From Streptomyces sp. MBT53 (GTDB lineage: Bacteria; Actinomycetota; Actinomycetes; Streptomycetales; Streptomycetaceae): a DNA stretch of 64,000 nt. A program made the translations under genes and the position numbers. The notes under the pieces are model-generated. The model did no database searches, was not told where the DNA came from, and worked only from the letters and a program-made list of their open reading frames with translations. Location of the stretch: assembly GCF_016654115.1 (NCBI RefSeq), contig NZ_JAEQAZ010000004.1, positions 62,001-126,000 on the forward strand. Reading direction: 5' to 3'. Position 1 is the stretch's first letter, and each line of letters starts with the position of its first letter. Shown here in pieces: positions 8,684-18,161 of this stretch.

Positions 8684-8699
8684 GTTCACTATACCGAAC
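8684..8699 (-). promoter_or_regulatory. Operator repeat 1, GTTC-N8-GAAC, over the -10
   Basis: Read on the minus strand the 16-mer is GTTCGGTATAGTGAAC, an imperfect inverted repeat (12 of 16 positions symmetric). It covers the -10 hexamer, a position suited to repression. A nearly identical copy lies 39 bp upstream. Confidence 0.6.
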
Positions 8700-8716
8700 C
8701 CAACAGAGACAGTAAA
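8688..8716 (-). promoter_or_regulatory. Promoter of the alaX operon (leaderless)
   Basis: On the minus strand TTTACT (8716-8711) and TATAGT (8693-8688) are separated by 17 bp. The -10 ends six bases before the ATG at 8681, so the predicted transcript starts at or next to the A of the start codon. The -10 lies inside the first of two operator-like repeats. Confidence 0.6.
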
Positions 8717-8722
8717 CGCACC

Positions 8723-8738
8723 GTTCGTTTTACCGAAC
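8723..8738 (-). promoter_or_regulatory. Operator repeat 2, GTTC-N8-GAAC, upstream of the -35
   Basis: Minus-strand sequence GTTCGGTAAAACGAAC, identical to repeat 1 at 13 of 16 positions. The two copies bracket the promoter with a 39-bp centre spacing, close to four helical turns, so a dimer on each would face the same side of the DNA. The XRE-cupin regulator in the operon is the natural candidate ligand-responsive binder. Confidence 0.6.
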
Positions 8739-8753
8739 ACCGGGGCGCTCCGC

Positions 8754-9218
8754 TCAGCCCCCACCGCCGTGGCCGTGGCCGTGACGACGCGCGAACCGGG
8801 CGAGGGCGTCGTCATGCGCGCCACGCAACAGCCGTAGAACCGCGTCCGTCGTCCTCGGACCGGGATTGACGACGCAGACCCAGCCGTGCGCTCCGTACAC
8901 CGGGTGCGGCAGGACCGCGTCGGCGACGGCGTGATCATGTGGCTCCTCCCCCGTGAGTTCGCCCAACCTCGTACGGCCGACGTGGATGTTGACCCGCCAC
9001 CGGCCCGGAGGGTCGAGATCGGACGCGGTGTCGCCGGGGAGGTTCTTGGTGACGACCGTGCCGTACGGCTGGGTGTTCTGCGGCAGTCGGCCGTCGGGGG
9101 CGTAGTAGAAGAACGCGTCCCCCCAGGCGAGTTCGGGAAAGTCGCCGCCCGGCTCCGGTGCGAGGACGAGCGCGCCGGGGAAGTCGCGTACGGCTGCGAT
9201 GATCTGTTCCGTGGTCAT
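8754..9218 (-). CDS. Uncharacterised protein, DUF6194-like
   Basis: 154 residues. I recognise the pattern FPELAWGDAFFYYAPDG, PQNTQPYGTVVTK and DLDPPGRWRVNIHVGR from a family of small actinobacterial proteins that I recall as DUF6194; no function is established. No membrane segment or signal peptide is present, so it is probably cytosolic. The C-terminus is His/Gly-rich (RRHGHGHGGGG), which could bind metal. It is divergent from the double-MerR regulator 41 bp away, so it is a possible target of that regulator. Confidence 0.75.
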   Translation of the reverse strand: MTTEQIIAAVRDFPGALVLAPEPGGDFPELAWGDAFFYYAPDGRLPQNTQPYGTVVTKNLPGDTASDLDPPGRWRVNIHVGRTRLGELTGEEPHDHAVADAVLPHPVYGAHGWVCVVNPGPRTTDAVLRLLRGAHDDALARFARRHGHGHGGGG

Positions 9219-9223
9219 GGTTC

Positions 9224-9244
9224 AAGCATCGGCTTCAAGTGCTT
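9224..9244. promoter_or_regulatory. Inverted repeat AAGCA-N11-TGCTT in the MerR intergenic region
   Basis: In the 41-bp gap between the DUF6194-like gene and the MerR gene, AAGCA and TGCTT frame an 11-bp spacer. Two TTCAAG motifs also lie here (9221 and 9234). Length and position suit a MerR-type operator, but no clear -35/-10 pair could be assigned. Confidence 0.35.
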
Positions 9245-9259
9245 ATGTGGGGTTGGGTG

Positions 9260-10048
9260 ATGAGTGAGGCGGCAAGTGATACCCGGCGCGGGACGCTCAG
9301 GACCGCCGATGTGGCACGCGAGTCGGGGTACTCGCTGCAACAGGTGCGCGATCTGGAGCGGTTGGGAGTCATCCCGCCGGCCGCCCGGTCGGACAACGGC
9401 TACCGCTCCTACACGCCTTCGCATGTGGTGGCTCTGCGTGCCTATCGAGGGCTCGCGGGCGCCGTGGGCCCGGTCCTCGCCCGGCGGATGCTCGCCGAGT
9501 TGCGGACGCGGACGCTCGTGGAGGCGGCCTCGGTGATCAACGAGGTCCATGTCCGGCTCGCGCGGGAACGCGAGGAGACCCTGCGCGCCCAGCATGCCTT
9601 GCGTGCGATCCAGGACGAGGAGAACGCACCGGACCCGGAGCGGGACGCCGACGCGATGACGATCACCGAACTCTCCAGAGCCCTCGGTGTACGTCCCTCG
9701 ACTCTGCGGTTCTGGGAGCAGGAAGGGCTCGTCACCCCCGACCGCGTGACCTCTCGGCGTGCCCGGCGCTACGACCTGTCGGCCATCAGGGCGGCCCGCA
9801 TCGTGACGGCCCTGCGCGCCACCGGCCACGGCGTGCCCGCGGTGCGGGAGATCATGGGCTCCCTGCACCGGCTCGACGGCCGGGGAGAGGCCCGGCGCAT
9901 CCTCCGAGAACGCCTCGACCGGATCGCCGTACGGACCGTGGGGCTCCTCCAGGCGGGCGCGGACCTGGCAGCCGTCATCACCGCCGACTCCGCCGCCCTT
10001 CAACCGGCCTCCGAGGAAAGGCAGTTGCCGATGCCGTTCCCGTCATGA
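9260..10048 (+). CDS. Tandem-MerR transcriptional regulator
   Basis: 262 residues from the ATG at 9260 (in-frame GTG/ATG codons at 9239, 9245 and 9257 are possible). It carries two separate MerR-type winged helices: the first TADVARESGYSLQQVRDLER ... NGYRSYTPSHV (about residues 13-60), the second TITELSRALGVRPSTLRFWE ... RARRYDLSAIRA (about 133-190). Each is followed by a helical stretch. Typical MerR proteins have one such domain and dimerise through a coiled coil, so this chain may act as a built-in pseudo-dimer. There is no cysteine cluster for metal sensing. Its target is unknown; the divergent DUF6194-like gene is the closest candidate. Confidence 0.9.
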   Translation: MSEAASDTRRGTLRTADVARESGYSLQQVRDLERLGVIPPAARSDNGYRSYTPSHVVALRAYRGLAGAVGPVLARRMLAELRTRTLVEAASVINEVHVRLAREREETLRAQHALRAIQDEENAPDPERDADAMTITELSRALGVRPSTLRFWEQEGLVTPDRVTSRRARRYDLSAIRAARIVTALRATGHGVPAVREIMGSLHRLDGRGEARRILRERLDRIAVRTVGLLQAGADLAAVITADSAALQPASEERQLPMPFPS

Positions 10049-10061
10049 ACGATCTCGGACC

Positions 10062-10841
10062 ATGACGACGAGCACCGACCGCCCCCCGTCCTCCCGCCCG
10101 CTCGCGCTCGTCACGGGAGTGGGGCGCACCGTCGGTATCGGCGCGGGCATCGCGTGTCGGCTGGCGGCCTCGGGCTGGGACATCGCCTTCACCTACTGGA
10201 CTCCGTACGACGAGCGCATGTCCTGGGGTGTCGAGTCCGGCGCGGCCTCGGCCATCACCGACGCGCTCGAGGAACACGGCGCCGCGACCACGGCCGTCGA
10301 GGCGGACCTGTCCGACCTGGACGCCCCTGCCCGTGTCTTCGACGAGGTCGGACGCGGGCCGGGGGGAGTCACCGCCTTGGTGATGTGCCACTGCGAGTCG
10401 GTCGACTCCGGTCTCCTCGACACCACCGTCGAGAGCTTCGACCGGCACTTCGCGGTCAACGCGCGGGCCACCTGGCTGCTGATCCGCGAGTACGGCCGAC
10501 GGTTCGCGGCCGCTCCGGGCACCGGCCGGATCATCGCCCTCACCAGCGACCACACCGTGAACAACCTCCCCTACGGCGCGAGCAAGGGCGCCCTGGACCG
10601 CATCACGCTCGCCGCCGCGCACGAGTTCGCCCACCTCGGCATCACCGCGAACGTCATCAACCCGGGCCCGGTGGACACCGGTTGGATGACCGAGGAGGGG
10701 CGGGCGGAGATCCTGCGGCGGACACCGCTCGACCGTCTCGGCACTCCACGGGACACCGCCCACCTCGTCGACTTCCTCTGCTCACCGGAGGGTCAGTGGA
10801 TCAACGGCCAACTCCTCCTGAGCAACGGGGGGTTCGCGTAG
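10062..10841 (+). CDS. SDR-family oxidoreductase (FabG-like)
   Basis: 259 residues with a classical short-chain dehydrogenase fold: the nucleotide-binding stretch is TGVGRTVGIGAGIA, the catalytic serine lies in ALTSDHTVNN and the Y-x-x-x-K motif is YGASKGA. Residues NPGPVDTGWM follow the active site. The glycine motif is stretched relative to TGxxxGIG, as in the 3-ketoacyl reductase-like SDRs that begin with VTGVGR. It starts 13 bp after the MerR regulator without a clear ribosome binding site, consistent with translational coupling. Substrate unknown. Confidence 0.88.
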   Translation: MTTSTDRPPSSRPLALVTGVGRTVGIGAGIACRLAASGWDIAFTYWTPYDERMSWGVESGAASAITDALEEHGAATTAVEADLSDLDAPARVFDEVGRGPGGVTALVMCHCESVDSGLLDTTVESFDRHFAVNARATWLLIREYGRRFAAAPGTGRIIALTSDHTVNNLPYGASKGALDRITLAAAHEFAHLGITANVINPGPVDTGWMTEEGRAEILRRTPLDRLGTPRDTAHLVDFLCSPEGQWINGQLLLSNGGFA

Positions 10842-10847
10842 CGGCTC

Positions 10848-11711
10848 TCACCTGGTGCAGTCCGCGGCCAGGCGCAGGCTCTCCTTGACGGCGTGCGGGA
10901 TGTCGGTGATCGGGAACAGCGTGTGTCGTACGGTCCGTTGGGCGTCGATGATCAGGATCAGCCGTTTGTGCCGCAGCCGGCCGCTCGCACGGAACGTCGG
11001 CAGCCGCAGGGCCGCGGCGAGTTGCTGGGCCTCGTCGGAGAGCAACGGATACGGGATCTCCTCGGCGCGGGCGAACTCCGCCTGTTCGTGAGGGAGTTGG
11101 GTGCTGACTCCGCGCACGTCCACGCCCGCCCGGCGGAAGTCGGGCCAGGCATCGCGGAATTGGCGGTTCTCCAGCGTGCAGCCCTCGGCACCGGGGATCG
11201 GCGGCTCGCCCCACTCGATGCCCGTCCCCGGGTAGGTGAACAACACCGTCGCGGCAGCCTCCGGTGACACGACCGGCAGGTCCACACCCTGGATTCCGGG
11301 GAGTTGGAGGTCGTCGGGCAGGCGGGTGCCGGGCAGGGCGTGTACGCGGGTGTGTTCGGCGCCCTCCTCGGCCGCGGTCGCGGTGAGGGTGCCGTCGGCG
11401 AGCATCCACCGGTCGCCCCAGTCCTGCATCGCCACGAGCAACGGCAACAGCGCGAGCCCGGCGTCCGTGAGCACGTACTCGTAGCGCACCGGCCGCCGTT
11501 GATAGAGGCGGCGGTGCAGCACCCCGCTCGCGACGAGCCGTCCCAGGCGCTCGGTCAGGACGTTGCGGGACAGGCCGATCCCGGCGGCCAGCGCGTCGAA
11601 ACGGACATGGCCGCGGGCGATCTCCCGGAGCACCAGAACGTTCCACCAGTCCCCCAGGACCACGGCGGCCTGGGCGATGCCGCAGGTCTCGTCGGCGTTG
11701 TGCATCCTCAT
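10848..11711 (-). CDS. HxlR-type regulator fused to a peroxiredoxin-like domain
   Basis: 287 residues with two clear parts. Residues 8-105 are a HxlR winged helix, including the usual early cysteine (C10, ETCGIAQAAVVLGDWW) and SRNVLTERLGRLVASGVL. Residues about 128-285 resemble a peroxiredoxin of the AhpC/TSA or PrxQ type: thioredoxin-like strand TVLFTYPGTG, peroxidatic-type C178 in PGAEGCTLENRQFRD, then GVDVRGVSTQ and IPYPLLSDE. The PrxQ resolving cysteine five residues after C178 is absent. Other cysteines are C10 and C285, so an interdomain disulfide is conceivable. HxlR proteins are usually about 120 residues. It is divergent from a second enolase gene and has an inverted repeat over its own start region. 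Redox sensing is inference. Confidence 0.88.
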   Translation of the reverse strand: MRMHNADETCGIAQAAVVLGDWWNVLVLREIARGHVRFDALAAGIGLSRNVLTERLGRLVASGVLHRRLYQRRPVRYEYVLTDAGLALLPLLVAMQDWGDRWMLADGTLTATAAEEGAEHTRVHALPGTRLPDDLQLPGIQGVDLPVVSPEAAATVLFTYPGTGIEWGEPPIPGAEGCTLENRQFRDAWPDFRRAGVDVRGVSTQLPHEQAEFARAEEIPYPLLSDEAQQLAAALRLPTFRASGRLRHKRLILIIDAQRTVRHTLFPITDIPHAVKESLRLAADCTR

Positions 11712-11719
11712 GCGCCCAT

Positions 11720-13099
<1,380 letters not shown>

Positions 13100-13105
<6 letters not shown>

Positions 13106-13393
13106 CTTCGCTCCCAGCAGGTCGACCGGGGCGATCACCGGCGGCGCGCTGAGCTTCGTCTGCGCGATCTCCCCCAGGGCGGCGGCGATCCGGCCGGTCA
13201 GGTGCGCCTGCCGTCCCTGCTCGTCCTCGAAGGTGTCGAACACCCCGAAGGTGGTGGCGTTCTCGCGAAAGGCGAACCACGTGACCGTGCCCTCTTCCTG
13301 TTCGGCAAGGTCCTGGGCACCGCGGAGCAGGGCCTCCACCTCGTCGGCGTGCTCCGCCTTGGCCTCGATGCGTACCAGCAGACCGACCTTCAT
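13100..13393 (-). CDS. Antibiotic-biosynthesis-monooxygenase-domain (ABM) protein
   Basis: 97 residues, a single dimeric alpha-beta barrel domain of the ABM/YgiN type: MKVGLLVRIEAKAEHADEVE, then EGTVTWFAFRENATTFGVFD and FEDEQGRQAHLTG. Family members are cofactor-free monooxygenases or heme/quinone-related enzymes, and many have no known role. The ATG at 13393 has AAGGAGT upstream. It is divergent from the GlxA-type regulator, which may control it. Confidence 0.88.
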
Positions 13394-13510
13394 GTCACCA
13401 CTCCTTGTGCCTGCGTCCAGGGCGCCGGACGTCCGGCGCACCTCGAACCTATGGCGATGGTCGGTGATCACATCAGCGGCGGAAACGACACGGTTGATAG
13501 CGTTCCCGCC

Positions 13511-14473
13511 ATGAAGGTAGCGGTCGTCGTCTACGACGGAGTGTTCGACTCGGGGCTCTCGGCCGTCCTGGACGTGCTGAGCAACGCCAACGAACTGGGC
13601 GAGCAGCTCCATGAGTCGTCGCCCACCTGGGACGTCACCCTGGTCGGCCCCGGCCCGAAGGTGCGGACCAGAGCGGGACTCCTCGTGGCGCCCGAGCCGC
13701 TCGAACTGGCCGACACCGCCGACCTCCTGGTCGTACCGGCGCCCGGGGAGAGCGATCCCTCGGCGCTGCTCGACCATGTGGGCGGCGAAGTGTCCCGGCC
13801 CGTACGGCACTTGATCGCGCGCACCCGCGCACGCGGGACGACCATCGCCTCGGCGTGCGCGGGCACCTTCCTGCTGGCCGAGGCGGGGGTGCTGGACGGG
13901 TTGCGGGCCACGACGTCCTGGTGGCTGTCGCCCGCGTTCCGGAACCGGTATCCCAAGGTCGAGCTGGATCACAGCCGGATGGTGATCAGCTGCGAGGGCG
14001 TCATCACCGCCGGCGCGGCTTTCGGGCATGTCGATCTCGCGCTGGCGATCGTCCGGGCGGCCAGCCCCGCGCTCGCCGACCTGGTCGCCCGCCATCTCGT
14101 GGTCGACGAACGCCCCTCGCAGGCCGCGTACACGATTCCCAGTGCCCTGGCCCAGAACGACCCCACGGTCGCGGCCTTCGAACTCTGGACCCGTGAGCAT
14201 CTGGCCGAGCCCATCGGCATCCCCGCGGCGGCCAGGGCCATCGGGGTCAGCGAGCGGACGCTGCAGCGTGCCGTGCGGCGGACCGTCGGTACGTCGCCGA
14301 TCCGGTTCGTCCAGGACCTGCGGATCGAACGCGCCTCCCATCTGCTGCGCACCACCGACCTCTCCCTGGAGACCATCTCCAGGAGGGTCGGCTACGAGCA
14401 CCCCAACACCCTGCGCGTGCTGCTGCGCCAACGCACCGGGAAGACCACGTCGGCCCTCCGCGCCAGCAAGTGA
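13511..14473 (+). CDS. GlxA-family transcriptional regulator (DJ-1/PfpI plus AraC)
   Basis: 320 residues. Residues 1-190 form a DJ-1/PfpI-like domain (MKVAVVVYDGVFDSGLSAVLD, nucleophile-elbow-like ASACAGTFLLAEAGVL with a cysteine at the elbow) and about 215-318 an AraC double helix-turn-helix (IPAAARAIGVSERTLQRAVR and LSLETISRRVGYEHPNTLRVLL). This is the GlxA/FtrA arrangement of one-component activators. The start at 13511 removes an upstream in-frame extension that is antisense to the ABM gene. The divergent ABM monooxygenase is a likely target. Confidence 0.92.
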   Translation: MKVAVVVYDGVFDSGLSAVLDVLSNANELGEQLHESSPTWDVTLVGPGPKVRTRAGLLVAPEPLELADTADLLVVPAPGESDPSALLDHVGGEVSRPVRHLIARTRARGTTIASACAGTFLLAEAGVLDGLRATTSWWLSPAFRNRYPKVELDHSRMVISCEGVITAGAAFGHVDLALAIVRAASPALADLVARHLVVDERPSQAAYTIPSALAQNDPTVAAFELWTREHLAEPIGIPAAARAIGVSERTLQRAVRRTVGTSPIRFVQDLRIERASHLLRTTDLSLETISRRVGYEHPNTLRVLLRQRTGKTTSALRASK

Positions 14474-14491
14474 CTTCGGTTCGGGGGCAGT

Positions 14492-15424
14492 TCAGGGAAT
14501 GAGGACGATCTTGCCGCGTGTGTGGCGCTGTTCGAGTTCGGCGTACGCGTCACGGACGCGGTCGAGCGGATAGGTGGCGGCGACGGGAATCTCGATACGG
14601 CCGGCGGCGACATGGTCGGCCATTTCGGTGAGAACCTCGCGGGTGGAGGCGCCTTCGCTGCCCGCACTCTTGGTGCCGAGTTCCTGCGCCTTCTGGAACG
14701 AGATGATCGTCTCGATCCGGTCCCGGGGGATGCCGAGATCGATGGCGAGTTGGACGTAGTCGGGTCCGAACAGGTCGATGAACGCGTCGATCCCGTCGGG
14801 TGCCGCCGCGGTGAGGGCCTCGGCCAGTCCGTCGCCGTACGGGACCGGGGTGGCGCCGTGGGCGGTGAGCCAGTCGGCGTTCGCGGGTGAGGCGATGCCG
14901 AGGACGTTCGCGCCGCGTACGGCGAGGAGTTGGACCGTGACGGTGCCCACTCCGCCGGCGGCGGCCGAGACGGCGACGGTCTCGCCGGGCTTGGGGGCCA
15001 CCGCGTCCACGGCGGCCCACGCGGTGCAGCCGACGACGTAGAGGGCGCCCGCCACTTCCCAGCTCAGGGCGGCCGGCTTGGGGATCAGCTGGGTCACCGG
15101 TACGACGACATGGGTGGCGTGGCTGGAGCGCTGCCAGGAGAAGCCGAGCACCTCGTCGCCGATGCCGAAGTCGGTGACGCCCTCGCCGAACGCGGTGACG
15201 ACTCCGGCGAGGTCGCTGCCCTGGCCGGACGGGAAGGTCGCGGGGAACAGTGCGCGCATCGCGCCCGAACGGATGGTCGCCTCACCGGGGTTGATGCCGG
15301 CCGCCCGGACTTCGACGAGGACTTCTCCGGCGGCGGGGCTGGGCATCGGCACCTCGGTGACGTGCAGGACGTCGCGGTCGCCGTACTCGTCGAAGCGGAC
15401 TGCTCGTGCCTGTGCGGGGCTCAT
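14492..15424 (-). CDS. Zinc-independent quinone oxidoreductase / NADP-dependent MDR
   Basis: 310 residues of the medium-chain dehydrogenase/reductase superfamily. The N-terminal GroES-like domain shows GEVLVEVRAAGINPGEAT and GSDLAGVV; the Rossmann part has VSAAAGGVGTVTVQLL. Structural zinc cysteines are missing, as in quinone oxidoreductases and enoyl reductases. It probably reduces quinones or alpha,beta-unsaturated carbonyls with NADPH. The ATG at 15424 overlaps the MarR stop (ATGA), so it is translationally coupled to MarR. MarR control of such a reductase usually points to electrophile or phenolic stress. Confidence 0.9.
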   Translation of the reverse strand: MSPAQARAVRFDEYGDRDVLHVTEVPMPSPAAGEVLVEVRAAGINPGEATIRSGAMRALFPATFPSGQGSDLAGVVTAFGEGVTDFGIGDEVLGFSWQRSSHATHVVVPVTQLIPKPAALSWEVAGALYVVGCTAWAAVDAVAPKPGETVAVSAAAGGVGTVTVQLLAVRGANVLGIASPANADWLTAHGATPVPYGDGLAEALTAAAPDGIDAFIDLFGPDYVQLAIDLGIPRDRIETIISFQKAQELGTKSAGSEGASTREVLTEMADHVAAGRIEIPVAATYPLDRVRDAYAELEQRHTRGKIVLIP

Positions 15425-15888
15425 CTGGTCTCCTTCGTCAGGGGTGTTGGCCCAGGATCCGGGGTGCGTGGGTTGGCGGCCCGCAGTACGGCGAGCGTGC
15501 TCGCGAGGTGGCCGAGCTCCGGGGCCGGGAGCGGACCGGCCAGCCAGGTCGCGAGCTCCCGGTCGAAGACGGGACCGGCCTCGTTCACCAAGTCCCGCCC
15601 GGCCGCCGTCAGTTCGACGATCGAGGAGCGGCGGTCGGTGTCGTGCGGCCGTCGCACGCAGTGGCCCGCCTTCTCCAGCCGGTCGACGGCCTGGCTCGCG
15701 CCGCCGACCGTGATGGAGAGGGCGGCGGCGATGTCGTTGACCCGGCAGGAGCCCGCGTCTTCGACGACGAGCAGCACGTTCAGGCTGCCCAGGGTCACAC
15801 CGCAGTCCTGGCGGAGCCGGGCGTCGATCCCGTTCCACAGGTCCGTCTCGAAACGCACCAGGTCGTCGAACAGCTGCCGCAGGTCCAC
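15421..15888 (-). CDS. MarR-family transcriptional repressor
   Basis: 155 residues from a GTG at 15888, favoured over the ATG at 15915 because GGAAGGAG (15903-15896) lies 7 bp before it. The winged helix reads CRVNDIAAALSITVGGASQAVDRLEKAGH followed by the wing RRPHDTDRRSSIVELTAAG. It sits between an MMPL exporter gene and a coupled oxidoreductase gene on the same strand. A nested palindrome in its leader is the probable autoregulatory site. No conserved redox cysteine pair is evident (C38, C57 and C86-region cysteines are scattered). Confidence 0.92.
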   Translation of the reverse strand: MDLRQLFDDLVRFETDLWNGIDARLRQDCGVTLGSLNVLLVVEDAGSCRVNDIAAALSITVGGASQAVDRLEKAGHCVRRPHDTDRRSSIVELTAAGRDLVNEAGPVFDRELATWLAGPLPAPELGHLASTLAVLRAANPRTPDPGPTPLTKETR

Positions 15889-15911
15889 GGGCGGGCTCCT
15901 TCCGGCCGAAT

Positions 15912-15942
15912 GCATTAGCTCTAATCATCTTAGCCCTAATGC
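15912..15942. promoter_or_regulatory. MarR operator, nested inverted repeats
   Basis: Two imperfect palindromes, ATTAGCTCTAAT (15914-15925) and CTTAGCCCTAAT (15929-15940), are framed by a perfect outer repeat GCATTAG-N17-CTAATGC. The AT-rich block stands out in this GC-rich DNA. It covers the MMPL stop codon and lies just upstream of the marR ribosome binding site, so MarR binding would block transcription entering marR and the oxidoreductase gene. Confidence 0.7.
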
Positions 15943-18161
15943 ACTTCGGATGCGCCCCTGACGATCGAATCGGTCGCGGCTGCCGGTGCGGTGCCGCCCT
16001 CGCTCAGGCCGAACCGTGCGTGGAACCGGCGCAGGAAACCGGGCGCGTACCAGGCCGACCGGCCGAGCAGCCGCATCGCGGCGGGGACGAGGACACCGCG
16101 AACGGCGACGGCGTCGATGAGGATGGCCAGTCCGCTGCCCAGGCCGAACAGCTGCATGAAGCTCAGCTTCGCTGTCCCGAAGGCGAAGAAGCTCACCGCG
16201 AGGAGGCAGGCCGCGGCGGTGACGATGCGTCCGGTGTGTCCGAGGCCGTTGGTCACGGCGGACTCGTTGTCGGCGCCCTGGTCGTGGAGTTCCTTGATCC
16301 GGCTGGTGACGAAGACCTCGTAGTCCATCGAGAGGCCGAAGGCGATGCAGAACATCAGCACGGTCATGGAGACGTCCATCGGCTGTGCCGTGAAGCCGAG
16401 CAGGGAGGAGAGATGGCCGTCCTGGAAGATCCAGGTCATGACGCCGAGGGTGGCGCCCAGGCTGATCATGTTGAGGAGCAGTGCGCGCAGCGGTTGTACG
16501 ACGCTGCCGGTGAAGAGGAACAGCAGGAGGAAGGTGGTGAGGGCGACCAGGGCCACGGCGAGCGGAAGCCGGGTGCCGACTGAGTGCTTGGAGTCGACGA
16601 GTACGGCGTCGACTCCGCCCACCAGGGGGCGAGTTCCGGCGGGCACGGCGACCGCCCGCACCTCGCGGACCAGGCTCTGGGCCGCGTCGGACTTCGGTGT
16701 CAGGGTGCTCACCACGTTGATCTGCTGCGCGTCGGAGCGGCCGAGGGCGGGGTTGCCGGGGTCGGTCGCGGTCGGCTGTCCCTCGGCATAAGTACCGGTG
16801 CCGGTCTCGACGCGGACGACTCCCTTGAGCCCGGACAGCTGGGCCGCGTACAACCCCAGCGAACCCTTGCCCACGGGTGAGTCGATGACGACATGGAGAG
16901 CCGCGTCGTCGCTGCCGTTGAACTTCTCCCGCAGTACGGCGGAGACCTGGCGGCTCGCCGCGTCCTCGGGCAGGACGCGTTCGTCCGGGGTGCCGAAGGT
17001 GATGCCGAGCAGCGGGCTCGCCGCGAGCAGCAGGACCGCGAGGACGGGCAGCGCGGTGAGCGCGGGCCGCCGCATGACCGTGCGGGCCAGCCGTCCCCAC
17101 AGGGGTGCCCGGGTGCCGGAGCGGCCGCGGTTCGCCCACGGCAGCCGTCCGCCGTTGACTCGGCGGCCGAGGACGACGAACAGGGCCGGCATGACGAACA
17201 GGGTGCTGACGGCCGCGATGACGACGACACCGACCCCGGCGTAGCCGAAGGAGCGCAGGAAGTACTGCGGGAACACCAGCAGGGCCGCCAGCGCCGCCGC
17301 GACGGTCGCTGCGGAGAACGCGACGGTACGGCCCGCGGTGCTCACGGTCCGCCGTACGGCGTCGTCCACGCTCGCCCCGGTCGCGAGCTGCTCCCGGAAC
17401 CGGCTGACCATCAGCAGCGCGTAGTCGATGCCGAGGCCGAGGCCCAGTGCGGTGGTGAGGTTGACCGCGAAGACGGAGACGTCGGTGACGCTGCCGAGGA
17501 GGAACAGCTCCGCGAAGGTGCCCGCGATGGCGACGGTCCCGATCGCCAGCGGCAGCAGGGCGGCGACCGCGCTGCCGAAGACGAGCAGGAGCAGTACGAG
17601 GGTGAGGGGTACGGCGATGGACTCGGCGAGCACGAGGTCCTTGGCCGACTGGGTACCCATCTCGCTGGTCACGGCGGCACCGCCGCCCGCCCGGACGGTG
17701 AGGGAGTCCTCGTACGGTCCGGCGTAGGCGTCGACGACGCTCTTCGCGTTCTCGTCTCGCTCGGTGTCGTTGCCCTTCACATGGGCGAGCACCACGGCTT
17801 CGCGGCCGTCCTTGGAACGGAGATCGGGGCTGGACGTGTCCCAGAACGAGATCACGTTCTCCAGGTGCTGTTCCCTCTTGAGCTTGGCGACCAGGGCCCG
17901 GCCGCTCTGCTCCGCCGGCGTCCCGTCCACGCGGCCCTCGATTGCGGTGACCAGGAGGACCAGGTTCGTCTCCCCGCCGAACTTCCGGTCGATGACCTTC
18001 GCGGCCCGGGAGGAGGCGGAGGACGGGTCGTCGTAGCCGCCTCCCAGCAACTTGCCGAAGGCGCCGGCGCCCAGAACCCCCATGAGGGCCACGGCCACGA
18101 CGGCGACGACGAGTACCAGCCGCGACCGGCGGATCACCAGCTCGGCTATGCGTTCGAACAC
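15936..18161 (-). CDS. MMPL/RND-family transporter
   Basis: 741 residues from a GTG at 18161 that has AAAGGAGAA about 6 bp upstream (an ATG at 18218 adds residues without this signal). It has one N-terminal helix, a periplasmic-type loop with FGGETNLVLLV, a block of helices around 180-350, a second large loop and a terminal helix block including GLSMDYEVFVTSRI, the MMPL signature GxxxDYxxF. The first block has the matching GLGIDYALLMVSRFREQL. MMPL proteins export lipids or drugs using the proton gradient. It is upstream of marR in the same direction and divergent from a TetR gene. Confidence 0.93.
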   Translation of the reverse strand: MFERIAELVIRRSRLVLVVAVVAVALMGVLGAGAFGKLLGGGYDDPSSASSRAAKVIDRKFGGETNLVLLVTAIEGRVDGTPAEQSGRALVAKLKREQHLENVISFWDTSSPDLRSKDGREAVVLAHVKGNDTERDENAKSVVDAYAGPYEDSLTVRAGGGAAVTSEMGTQSAKDLVLAESIAVPLTLVLLLLVFGSAVAALLPLAIGTVAIAGTFAELFLLGSVTDVSVFAVNLTTALGLGLGIDYALLMVSRFREQLATGASVDDAVRRTVSTAGRTVAFSAATVAAALAALLVFPQYFLRSFGYAGVGVVVIAAVSTLFVMPALFVVLGRRVNGGRLPWANRGRSGTRAPLWGRLARTVMRRPALTALPVLAVLLLAASPLLGITFGTPDERVLPEDAASRQVSAVLREKFNGSDDAALHVVIDSPVGKGSLGLYAAQLSGLKGVVRVETGTGTYAEGQPTATDPGNPALGRSDAQQINVVSTLTPKSDAAQSLVREVRAVAVPAGTRPLVGGVDAVLVDSKHSVGTRLPLAVALVALTTFLLLFLFTGSVVQPLRALLLNMISLGATLGVMTWIFQDGHLSSLLGFTAQPMDVSMTVLMFCIAFGLSMDYEVFVTSRIKELHDQGADNESAVTNGLGHTGRIVTAAACLLAVSFFAFGTAKLSFMQLFGLGSGLAILIDAVAVRGVLVPAAMRLLGRSAWYAPGFLRRFHARFGLSEGGTAPAAATDSIVRGASEVH

